DNA of 64,000 nucleotides, from positions 71,362,680 to 71,426,679 of the forward strand of contig QCXZ01000137.1 of the NCBI GenBank assembly GCA_025024175.1, in the 5' to 3' direction. Below, one piece after another: positions 23,101 through 31,572 of this stretch (position 1 is its first letter; each line of letters begins with the position of its first letter). The DNA is from Rhyzopertha dominica (taxonomy: Eukaryota > Arthropoda > Insecta > Coleoptera > Bostrichidae). The translations under genes were made by a program, and so were the position numbers. Below the pieces are notes generated by a model. The model saw only the letters and a list, made by a program, of their open reading frames with translations. It made no database searches and was not told the origin of the DNA.

Positions 23101-26100
23101 ACGATTACTTACAAAAAGATGTACCTATCATTATCTTTGACTATTCGATAATGATTAAAAACATAATAATCAAACTGGCACCTTTCTTTTCAGTTCTCTC
23201 CTTATGCACCTGGTTTCCTTAAAAACCGGTGCAGGTTGTTTAAAAAATGCTACAAAGAATGGGATGTTCAGGATTTTGTAAGTTCTAAGCTTATCACTGT
23301 ATAAATAGATCCTCATATATAGACACCAAACTGGAAGTATAAATTAAATGATTCTAAGTATAGCATTCATCAACTGGTATGACTCATTTTTCCAAAAGGT
23401 GATAAAAAAACAATGATAATCCATAATTCATTTAAAAGCTATATCTGTTCAATAATTTTTGTTAAATTACAAATAGTTGATAAGCCCAAAAATTTTGATG
23501 GTAGATTTCATCTAATATGTTAATATTAGTAATCTGGATTAATATCTACTGCTTGATTATTTTGCTCAGTATCTCTTAATGTATGGCCCCAACTTTTCAG
23601 GAGATAATTAAATGCTAAAAACTTCCCTCCCAACCCTTGTATACTTTTCTGCTCAGTATTGCCCAAAAATTTTCTACCAGTCGAGCTTGCGGTACAGTTC
23701 GTCTAAGTTACAGAATTTGCTTCATTTAGTCTCTGTTGCTTCTGCATAATGACATGCAGCTAGTTCAGGTGAAAACTATCATTGATATATGTTTAAAAAT
23801 CGAAGCAGTTTAGACGGACCTGTTTGGGTATAAAGTTCTGCAGACTTATGTCAAGCTGTAAGATAAATGCAGCTTCAGAAATGGCACACGACACTATAAT
23901 TTTGTTTTTTTAAATTTGATGTCTGGTGTAATTTCTGTTGTGTCTATAAAATCCATCATTTCTTAATCAGATAAAACGAAATATTTCTCATTGTTCGTAA
24001 CAATCAGTTTATCCACAAAATTAATTTGGGCTGTGTTAATGTTTTTTCCTTTTTCGGAAGGTCAAATCATTTCGGAAAATTGTTAAAGCAGTTGTCTGAA
24101 ACACCGAATTTTTGAGCTAACTTATGCTGCAAAACTTTATCTTTAGCAACTTTAATCGGTCACCATTCCCTCGTGTGCTTCAAAATTATTGGTCGATTAC
24201 TGTTACGTAAACCAACACAATCACATTCCTTTATGATCTTACAAAATTGATGGGTAAATGTGTGCTTTTGATAAACAGCAACATTATGTTTGGGTATGCG
24301 CTAAATAGATTAAATAAATTCCTTTATGAAATTCTGACAGTTTAGACTAGATCAGAAAAACTACACTGTCAGAATTAAAATCAGTTAATTGTAAAATTTT
24401 ATTACCTACATCAACGTGATCTTAACATTTTATGAAAACTTCCAGATCATTCTTTAACTCTTCAACTGGTAAGGATGATAATGCAAATCACTTTTAAAAT
24501 TTCTTCGAAGACTACAGTCCCATTGAAAGTTTCTTTATAAAATGTGCTGCACTTTCCTCCGTAGGATTCTTGCATATTATCTCGTGTTAACGATTTCAGT
24601 AACATCTTTGCGACAGCAGTATATTTTGGATGTCCAGCTTTCCCATTAAAAAGATACTTTTTGTCCCGAAAAATCAGTAGCAATGGGTAAGCAAATGTCT
24701 AGGCAATTTATTCAGTTATTTATGCATTGTATTTATTTGCTTAAAGCATAATATTCAACGGGGAAAAAACTTTAAAACGTTTTGTAAGTATTCAACAAAT
24801 AATTCTTGGCGAGGAGCATTTTGTTGTAGGAAATGTTCCACAAACAAACATTAATAATCCTTAATGATAGCTAACAATACAGATAAGTTGAACTGGTGCC
24901 CAGTCAGTATATGATTAATTATTAATGATTTTCCAAACAACCTAAGATAAATTACTATGTACTAACAATATATGGGCTACTACAATGATGAGTTAAGCTA
25001 TAGAACTTATCATAATTCTGGAGAGAGAAAAGATCCATCTGAGTTAACAATAAAAAGAGAACGACAATTTTTTATAAAACCTCTCATTAATTACTGCACC
25101 TATATGTTTGAAAGTGGCCTTTATTAGAAAGCTCACAGATGACATTTTCACTTAAGCTAGTTTTTATGTGCAAACTAAGTGGTGCAATAAATACAATTCA
25201 TAAAAGTAGGCTAAAAAAACCTGTTAGGTAGACTTCACACTAAGCAACTATTTTAGGACAAAATTTAAGTATATTCGTTTCAAAAATACCTTAGGGTCTA
25301 GTTGAATCTCTTATCTTTCAGATAAGCATTCATTTATCTATAAATATTAATCGGTGCTGTTTTTTTAACATGTGGTCTCTTTTTATCTATATCTGGAATA
25401 TATATTTTCTCTTTCTATTCAGAATTCCAGCCTTACGTATATGTTTTTAGTCAAATAAAGATTACTGGTACTCGTCATTGCAAGGATAAGAAAGGCTGTA
25501 TAAGCGAAAAGTTTTTTTAATTCAAAGAACAAACAGATTATGTATATCCTGCCTTGGTATTTGTTAACAGTTGTTTATTCAATCAATATTTCNCTTCTGA
25601 AACGGCAAAATGATGAAAGATCTTTTTCGGTGTATTTTGTGTATTATGTGTTCCCTGAAAACTATAAAACTTGACAGCTTACTTACAATGTGGTACCTAT
25701 CCAACTTTTCATAATTTTTTCGACAGAATGATGCCACTTCAAGTACACAATTAACTCTATAGTAAACAGGCTCTTTCAATGTTCACTGGTATATAAATTG
25801 ATCCTAAATCACATTTACATTTTGACTTAATGCTTTTTCATTAAAATTTAATTTTAGTTCTTTGTTTTTAACACAATTATGAATTCTGTTATGTAAAATA
25901 CTGGCAAGTTGACATACTTCAAATTATTCATCTACCCATGGCAACCTTATTCAAAATAAGTCTTACCAGTTGTAAAATTCTGTACAAGATTTATGTGGAG
26001 GAAAAGTTGCCTTGCCATCAGACTAGGGCCCCGTTGCACAAAGCGTGGTTAACCAGACCCCCTGGTTAACACGCTGTCAACGGGCAATTGTCATGGAAAC

Positions 26101-26921
26101 GGTTCTTTTTAAGCGTTCTTCATTGGTGCTGCCTATGGCAACGGCTGGTTAACCGCGTGTTAACCAGGGGGTCTGGTTAACCACGCTTTGTGCAACGGGC
26201 CCTAGGTGTGTGATGGATTTACTGTTATTGGTAGAATAGACACATGCATGCGGCAAATAGAAGTTAATTAAAAACCTGTTTGTGTTTTTTTTAATTCTGA
26301 TTAATTAAATGTCGGAGAAAAGGTAAGTGTAACTTACATTGACAAAAACTCAAAACTTATATACCAAATTAACTTTAGGTGTACATACTTCATATAGAAT
26401 TGCAATATCCTGGACACCTATTCTTGCAGCATCAAATTTGGTTCTGCCACTAGTTTTTAAAAATTATTTTAATTTATCATTCCTGCAGATTCATATGATA
26501 ATTTAATTTATTTGAACTAGTGTGAGATATTTTTTAACTTTTTTGTTGCAGTTTTTTTCTAACTTACAGCAGCAATTAGATATAATAATAAAGTTAATTC
26601 TATATTAGCATTCATCTTACAAATTCATTTTCAAAATTGTTTAACATGTGACGTTTTAATACTGTTTGTTTTCAAACAAATATCTATTTGTTCAATTCCA
26701 GTTTACAGTATTCCTATTCCATATCCCATTTGGAGAACATACCCAAATTATTCCTACACAGATGGCCCGCAACAATCTTAAAAGCTAACTGTGCAAAAAC
26801 CAATGCTTCATCTCCCGTAGGTGGTTACTCAGCAGCAGCTGGAGACTCGTATGGCGGCGGACCGCAACGTGGAAGTGTTTATGCAACACCGTCACAATCG
26901 TACCATCCTTACAGGCGATAA
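11089..26921 (+). CDS. Hrb27C: hnRNP Hrb27C / hrp48 (DAZAP1-type), two RRMs
   Basis: Hrb27C is an RNA-binding hnRNP that in Drosophila acts in alternative splicing and in localisation and translational repression of mRNAs such as oskar and gurken. Using first exon 11315-11334, exons 11788-11991, 12047-12237, 12297-12379, 14246-14597, 17683-17760, 17837-18061 and 26821-26921 total 1254 nt, that is 417 codons plus TAA. This is close to the fly protein's length. RRM1 has RNP2 LFVGGL (residues 9-14) and RNP1 RGFGFVTF (48-55). RRM2 has RNP2 VFLGGL (99-104) and RNP1 RGFGFLSF (138-145). The tail (about 175-417) is Gly/Pro/Gln/Tyr-rich with SYQGWG repeats and ends HPYRR, as in vertebrate DAZAP1. N bases lie in exon 5 (14308, 14340, 14343) and exon 7 (18043). 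Alternative first exons and 3' ends are described separately. Confidence 0.94.
11315..11334 (+). CDS. Hrb27C: Hrb27C alternative first coding exon 1b
   Basis: ATG GAT GAT GAC GAG AAA GG precedes a weaker GTATTT donor. Spliced to 11788 it gives MDDDEKGKLFVGG, nearly the fly N-terminus (MEEDERG). Two further in-frame ATGs lie upstream at 11288 and 11294, below an in-frame TAG, so the start could be nine or seven codons earlier. I chose 11315 by family length. Confidence 0.65.
11788..11991 (+). CDS. Hrb27C: Hrb27C exon 2, RRM1
   Basis: The acceptor is TTTTTAG, and the donor is GAAG|GTATTT. The exon encodes KLFVGGLSWETSQDNLQRYF, CVVMKNAESGRSRGFGFVTF and QNGPHTLDG. The frame is also open through intron 1 into the exon, but that hydrophobic upstream part is intronic. 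Confidence 0.95.
12047..12237 (+). CDS. Hrb27C: Hrb27C exon 3, inter-RRM linker and RRM2
   Basis: The acceptor is TTTCACAG, and the donor is AGAG|GTAGGA. The exon encodes TIDPKPCNPRTLQKPKKGGG, then KVFLGGLPSNVTETDLRTFF and VVIMYDQEKKKSRG. Linker and RRM2 match the fly protein almost residue for residue. Confidence 0.95.
12297..12379 (+). CDS. Hrb27C: Hrb27C exon 4, end of RRM2
   Basis: The acceptor is TAACAG, and the donor is CAG|GTAAGT in phase 0. It encodes GFGFLSFEDDDAVERC and then VNLNGKQ. The intron before it is only 59 bp. Confidence 0.94.
12380..13655 (+). other. Hrb27C intron 4, proximal part
   Basis: Mostly featureless AT-rich intron. A GC-richer patch at about 13256-13440 gives an antisense frame (TRTGKTSVITPNRWRLESQ) that looks transposon-derived, but I cannot assign a family. 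Confidence 0.4.
13664..14192. mobile_element. hAT MITE in Hrb27C intron 4, with 8-bp TSD
   Basis: The exact 8-bp target duplication GTATCAAA (13656-13663 and 14193-14200) flanks 529 bp. The inverted ends are TGGAGATGAAACGGATA on the left and TAGAGACGAAACGGATA on the right (reverse complement). Subterminal CCGGATA or TATCCGG motifs cluster at both ends, as is usual for hAT elements. There is no coding capacity, and one N at 13782. Confidence 0.85.
14246..14597 (+). CDS. Hrb27C: Hrb27C exon 5, Gly/Pro/Gln-rich tail
   Basis: The acceptor is TTTCAG, and the donor is TACG|GTAATT in phase 1. It encodes VEIKKAEPRDGSGG, then MMQGPNGQMGGPP, two SYQGWG units and APPGPQGPPPQWGNN. The exon is GC-rich against the AT-rich introns. 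The long antisense frames here are shadows of this bias. Confidence 0.93.
15154..15372 (-). pseudogene. Tc1-like transposase C-terminal relic
   Basis: The 72-codon minus frame contains RQDNDPKHT and RAQPPDLNLIENLWENL, the second and third catalytic regions of Tc1-type DDE transposases. The upstream half is not readable, so the protein is dead. Confidence 0.8.
15720..16147. mobile_element. hAT MITE nested in the Tc1-like element, with 8-bp TSD
   Basis: The exact 8-bp target duplication CTTGGCAT (15712-15719 and 16148-16155) flanks 428 bp. Its termini are CAGGGGCGGATCC on the left and GGATCCGCCCCTG on the right, followed inward by G or C runs. This terminus type is widespread among non-autonomous hAT elements of insects and other invertebrates. 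Removing it rejoins the host Tc1 sequence. Confidence 0.88.
16197..17682 (+). other. Hrb27C intron 5, distal part
   Basis: AT-rich intron with no coding signal. It contains a 16-nt perfect inverted pair, AAGTTGGAATACCAAG at 17049-17064 and its complement at 17592-17607, just upstream of exon 6. Confidence 0.5.
17683..17760 (+). CDS. Hrb27C: Hrb27C exon 6, SWNSWNMP segment
   Basis: The acceptor is TTTGCAG, and the donor is TCCG|GTAAGT, phase 1 at both ends. It encodes GPGSAATSWNSWNMPQNSG. The fly protein has a matching SWNSWNMPP block. Being symmetrical (78 nt), it could be skipped without a frameshift. Confidence 0.92.
17837..18061 (+). CDS. Hrb27C: Hrb27C exon 7, Ser/Tyr/Gly-rich tail
   Basis: It encodes DMYTRQQSGPGGP, then PGSDYSNYASYGSYSADGYG and QPPNA, with the same order of DMY, SDY and QPP blocks as in fly. 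Two acceptors are usable in the same frame: TTACAG before 17837 and GACAG before 17825, the latter adding four residues (YITG). The donor CAG|GTGCTA is weak, which favours partial intron retention. One N lies at 18043. Confidence 0.88.
18062..18105 (+). CDS. Hrb27C: Retained-intron C-terminus after exon 7
   Basis: If the weak donor at 18062 is not used, translation continues in frame for 14 codons (AKHFNDFKEWPSS and stop) and ends at TGA 18103-18105, giving a 398-residue isoform. This short segment is AT-richer than the exon before it. Confidence 0.35.
18106..18393 (+). CDS. 95-codon open frame in phase with Hrb27C after a TGA
   Basis: Directly after the TGA that ends the retained-intron isoform, the same frame stays open for 95 codons to TAG at 18391-18393. 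The first 60 or so codons use G or C in the third position very often, like Hrb27C exons 5-7 and unlike the flanking AT-rich sequence. The peptide is basic and Pro-rich at first (AKRAPSDERPPKN), then mixed (VTVYFKTVFSSGEGG). There is no ATG in the first half and I do not recognise a domain. It could be a readthrough extension, a remnant of coding sequence, or a GC-rich UTR that happens to be open. Confidence 0.3.
   Translation, partial: QPFDNNNKTSATPAKRAPSDERPPKNVTVYFKTVFSSGEGGENVWPMDVSAGVALNNMKNISNLGICCNSWKRVGLINVKRAAGLVTPAKFNYSD
18394..20172 (+). other. Hrb27C: Possible alternative Hrb27C 3' UTR
   Basis: If transcripts end after exon 7, this AT/T-rich stretch would be the 3' UTR. It contains a Pumilio-type TGTATATA (about 20074-20081) and a clear AATAAA at 20167-20172 after a T-rich run. 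Otherwise it is ordinary intron 7. Confidence 0.3.
20173..26025 (+). other. Hrb27C intron 7, main part
   Basis: AT-rich with no convincing exon. A (CA)n microsatellite lies at about 20851-20869. Antisense frames around 24462-24683 and 21329-21574 were examined and not assigned. Confidence 0.45.
20850..20870. repeat. (CA)n microsatellite
   Basis: About nine to ten uninterrupted CA units in intron 7. Confidence 0.9.
26026..26202. mobile_element. Hairpin MITE with about 50-bp inverted termini
   Basis: The 177-bp block begins GGGCCCCGTTGCACAAAGCG and ends with nearly the exact complement. The match continues through GTGGTTAACCAGACCCCCTG and GTTAACACGC. TA (or CTAG) flanks both ends. Only about 75 bp separates the arms. 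A PIF/Harbinger or Tc1/mariner relative is possible, but I cannot assign it from the ends alone. Confidence 0.8.
26702..26781 (+). CDS. Hrb27C: Possible alternative last exon of Hrb27C
   Basis: TTCAATTCCAG at 26691-26701 is a good acceptor. Joined to exon 7 it gives VYSIPIPYPIWRTYPNYSY, then TDGPQQS and TAA at 26779-26781. The peptide is Tyr/Pro-rich, like the rest of the tail, and would replace the HPYRR end. It uses a different frame from the 26821 exon, so the two ends are mutually exclusive. Confidence 0.3.
26821..26921 (+). CDS. Hrb27C: Hrb27C last exon, ending HPYRR
   Basis: The acceptor is CCCGTAG. The exon completes the phase-1 codon from exon 7 and encodes GGYSAAAGDSYGGG, then ATPSQSYHPYRR and TAA. 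The HPYRR end is shared with vertebrate DAZAP1, which supports joining it to exon 7 across an 8.8-kb intron. Confidence 0.88.
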
Positions 26922-27185
26922 TACTATTTCGAGAACATTCCAAAGCTGTATGCAAGCTGATTGATCTATGTTGAAGAGGTCACATTTAATTCATTACTGT
27001 TAACTTTTTTGACATTAAGAAAAATACATACAATGATTTTATAAGCGAACAAAAATGATGGTAATAATGATTCTATTTTTGTCACGTATTGTAAAATTAG
27101 CTAGGGTTTAGTTTACTCATAACATGTAGATTGTTAGCTTAGTTTCCGTAATTAATACGGTAATAAACAATGTTAAATGTTTTTT
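26922..27185 (+). other. Hrb27C: Hrb27C 3' UTR with AATAAA
   Basis: AT-rich sequence follows the stop. AATAAA is at 27162-27167, followed by a TG/T-rich stretch suited to cleavage. Confidence 0.5.
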
Positions 27186-27849
27186 GTCATGATGTGTATT
27201 ACAGTTTACTGTATTGTGATTTTTTCAAACTTGCCTTTTGCAGGAAGTGGTCTCTAAAATGAAGAATAGTTTAATTCTGGGATAACGTTACCAACATCAG
27301 TAGTAACTTCTCTTCATTAGTTCGACATCCATATAAAAACAACAATAGCTAATGTGTTCACTTAATATGTACCTAATCTGTTGTCATACTTGGAAATGTT
27401 TTAACAATTGAAATACAAAAAATATCTAATGAGAAAGAGGTCTCAAAAGTCAGTTTTTTTTTCATTTCTAAAGTTTGTGTACCCTTCCAGCGAAAGGAAG
27501 GTACTACAATTTCAGGTACGGGTAAGGGTCTTTTGACCATTAGCAGACATCAACGTANAAAGGTGTTCCATATTTTCAAACCTTATTAAAAAAAATTGTT
27601 TTAGTGTTGCNGATGGTCCAGGACCTATTTGCTGTAGGTAATATCACAACCTGTGTTGCGGTTTTTTCTCTTTCAAAGATATGTCACAGATGGTATTAAC
27701 ATAAGTTAGAATATAATATTAATTCTTATTGAAATAAACAATCATCAACACAAGTATGATTCTGACATACAACATGTAAATGCTCTGCTACTGTTTATAG
27801 TATGTCACAAAACACAAAGCAATAAATTAATAATCTAATTACACTCACT

Positions 27850-28480
27850 GTCTAAACGCGCTTGATAAAAAATTTTTGAACGTTGTTGCAGGGCTTATGG
27901 TTCTGCATGCTTGTCTAATTTTATCCTTAAGGTGATCCATATCATGAAATATTTACCTCTAAGCAGACAAGGTATGTCTTCAAAAAAAATATGGACCAAC
28001 TATTTGTGTTCCTAGTATTCCTAGTCACACAATAACTCCAAAACTTGTTTAACAACCATCTGTAGAATTCATGTCTTCTGTCAAGTCTTCCTTGCTAAAA
28101 TGCCATAGGTACTTTAGTATATTTATATAGACTGAACTCCTTTTTTAGCAATATTTTGCAAGATGTAACCTTTACATTGCATACTCTTTCAATTTCCCTC
28201 AATGTGTTTTTTCACCTCTGGCGTTTCTATTTCACACTAAGGCCAAAATATCATCTATGTTTGCCTGTTGCTTGGAGCAGTTCTATTTCGAACTACTTTT
28301 CTTTTTCAATTGTGCTTCTCCTTAAACTCAGTGGCAAATTTCGAAAGTACGCTCTATTCAGGTATGTTTCAAGTTTGCTGCATCAGATGAATTTCTACAG
28401 CATTGAGCTTAAACGAACAGCCCATCAACCTTTTCGTAGTTTCAGAAATTATTCTGCATTGTATTGGATTCACTAAAACA
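27850..28480 (-). pseudogene. mariner/IS630-type transposase relic
   Basis: Minus-strand frames, interrupted by stops, carry LGILGTQIVGPYFF and, after a deletion, LKDKIRQACRTISPA. These match the middle and C-terminal parts of mariner-like DDE transposases of insects. No termini were identified. The adjoining 27186-27849 shows nothing else. Confidence 0.45.
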
Positions 28481-31189
28481 TTGTTGACAGTTACCTGATA
28501 TTTTGTATAAATGTTATCAAACTTGAATAATCATGTTAATATGGCTACTTTCATTTTCTAAAATATCTTGTTTGATAATAATATGAAAAGATGCCATGTA
28601 TATATTTTTGAAACAGGAGAAAAATAAGGAATTGACTCATTAGTGCATATATTTACTTTTGGTTAAAAAATGACAGTTCATTGTATGTAAAGCAAATATC
28701 AGACAAACTACAGCACTGAAACAATTTTTTTCTGATAGAACATTAAAATGAATAGCACTTTGGTATTAATATTTTTCTCTGTGTCCATTACTAGAAGAAA
28801 TTCCATTTAAAAGAAACGTGACCTTTGAGTTTTACTTGAATATCTAGTAGGTGAAGCATTTTTATCAAAGCATCTGAACATCACTAGATAGCCCCCAACT
28901 TTTGCAACTTTTATTTAAATAAGTTAGTTATGAGATATTTCCAGTGGCATGCATTAGCATATAATATAATTCTTTGATAATGTTTGATGGAAACTAATAT
29001 AGGCAGATGCTTATTCAAGGAACATATTTAAAATGAGTAGTTTTGTAACAATGTATTTTTATTACATACTCATATTTCATGAGTAGTTGCAGTTACCCGT
29101 AAGATCTGGGAAAAAGCATATTTTATACATAGAAATAAAACTGACTTGTGTAGTACACATTTGGGCATAAGTTTCAGTTCTACTGACAGCAAAATAATGT
29201 TCTGTTAACGTTAAAATTAATTTTACATTACGCTTATTAACACTGATGATTATTTGATTGATTTGTAACGCTTAATTCAACTTTTCTATAACATATTCTG
29301 TTAAGGTTAATAAGTTACGTTTAATTAACTAGGTAAGTACCTTACTAATTATGTTTCGGTTGCTTATTGCCAATTGCATCTATCTGTTAAATAAAAATGT
29401 TACAAGAGAACAAGAACAATTATTGATTTCAAAAATATTAGTTGGTTTTTATCATTAGATTAGGTTATTACGAATTATTATTAGAAATACAAATAAATAT
29501 TTTTGAAATTAATCACTGTTTTTTGTTTTGCTGTATAATTGATGTATTTAAGAAGCAATTATAATACTAATACTTGGGTAATTTCAAAAGTGAGATTTCT
29601 TAGAAAAACATGGCAAATAAAAAATGTTCAATTCATATGCTCATCAGACAATTTCCATTTTGCCGTTACATAGATTAAGTATTTAAATAAACCAAATAAA
29701 AACTTTATTTCTCAAATAATTTAACCATAAAAAATACAGAAAACTAACAGGAACAGAAAAAACACTTTGATTTCAGTTTCTGAACCTAACTGCCTCTTAT
29801 CTTCCATCGGAGACAGGTAGTACAAACTTCGCTCGCCTTTTAGAGTAGAAACAAAAGCAAGCTAATAAGTCTGACGCTACAATAACACTTGACACCATTA
29901 AAATGATCAAGTGTGCATACACACGTTCATATCTAAATTTGCACCAAGGTAACGTTACTTTAAGGTTTCCTATATTAACGTAAAAATAAACGACAAAACA
30001 ATATTATAACAATGTTCATAGTCAGTCCACATGAATATCAAATAGGCTAACGTGACTCAAACAATTGTGCAACTTTTTTTGGTAACGTTACATGTTCACT
30101 AACTTTTTGTACTTTTGTTAACGTTGAAAGCAAGGTACTTTTATTTTGTGCAGTGGGTAATTTCACTCATAACAATGCTCTTAAATAGTGGTGACAATAG
30201 TCAACACTGACCTATAATTTATTTTTAAAATACACTAATCGGTGTTACTAGGTTGTGTGCATGCTGACACTGCTAAAGATTTTTTAGCAAATTATGGAAT
30301 ATTCCCATATCATATTTTCGTCATTGTATTACAAAAAACTTGAACACAATAAAGTATATAAGAATGAATACAAAAAATAAACATCAACATAGGTATGGGT
30401 ATTTGCTCTTTATGTAGCGGTATTGTTAGTCTCCAGTACAAAGACGTATTTTATATTATAACAAGGGTTGTGATTTGTAAGCCAAATCAATTGAAATGCA
30501 AATTGAACAAGTTACTAAGCAATATTGTGTCTGTTGGATACAAATAACGATATTGGTTACATTTAAAACAAAAAAGTGTGTTTAAGCCAAGATGCACGAT
30601 GATTTTGTTGATTTTTATTATTTTACTACGTGCCCCGCTTTAAACATTACAGATAGCTACAGTATGGATAAAAATCAATCAAACTTCAATATAATTTCAT
30701 TTTGAGTTTGCCAATGCGGGTGTTTTATTAATTCTGATGGCGACGGTACATAACTACGTATTGCATGGCGATTTTTTGATCAATATTTTTTTTGGCTTTA
30801 AATGCTTTAACTAGTATGAATATTCCATTAACTTTCTAAACTGTAAGCTTTGGCTTGTAATAATACTAAGTCTTTTCCTTAACATTTGATGTGATTTTTT
30901 GAGGGAGTATACTTCATAAAAAGCCTTAAATGTTTACGAGTAGGCAATCTAGTAAAAATATCGAAAATAGGTAGGTATGTACATATATAATTTGGATACG
31001 ATTTTACATCTAGTCAGGATCTGCAAGCTTTAGTACCTCTTCACTTCTTCAATGGCTATATCTAGAACTAAACTAATTTATTACTTGACTATTCCATTAA
31101 TTTTATAATCGGTTAGCGATAATGCCAAGGCATTTTAATGAAAATCAACTGGTAAAATGTTGCTCTTGTATCTCCCACCAACACGCAAA
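28481..31189. other. Intergenic, no gene seen
   Basis: AT-rich spacer after the Hrb27C locus. Several AACGTTA-type words, including two GGTAACGTTAC palindromes near 29950 and 30080, are the only pattern I noticed. Confidence 0.45.
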
Positions 31190-31572
31190 GCGCGGTCATG
31201 AAATCGGCGGGAACCAGTTAGTTAGTTACCCGGCGGTTTGGGGAATTTGAAGCTTACAGTGTAGCAGGTGCAATGCGTTTGTAAACAAGTGAGCAAGTGA
31301 CTTTCTATAACGTGGAAACTGGTGAACGCGGATCGCGGAACTCGAAGTAGTGGTTATAGGAAAAGGAACGAGAGACAATATGGATCTGTCCAGTGACAAA
31401 ATTGTGTGATTTTTGTGGTTTAGAATGAACACGAATGGCTGACAGTTAAATTTTGAACATTTTACGGCGCGGCAGTGCAGTTCGTTCGTTTGTTTTTAAA
31501 ACCGCTTCGTCCTAGTGTTTATAGGTTAGAATTTCGTAAGTGACATGTAGCTGTTTTTATTACACCAACAGA
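31190..31572 (+). other. Possible non-coding first exon and promoter of an unseen + strand gene
   Basis: This is a GC-richer block in an AT-rich desert. It has several CG-containing words, arthropod initiator-like CAGTTCGTTCG (about 31479-31489), and no long frame. It ends ACAGA|GTAAGT, a strong donor at 31573. No matching coding exon was found to 64 kb. The interpretation is inference only. Confidence 0.3.

Noticed and set aside
24462..24683. 73-codon antisense frame with a vague DUF4806-like look
   Set aside because: The resemblance rests on scattered residues and no flanking frame extends it. A profile search would decide.
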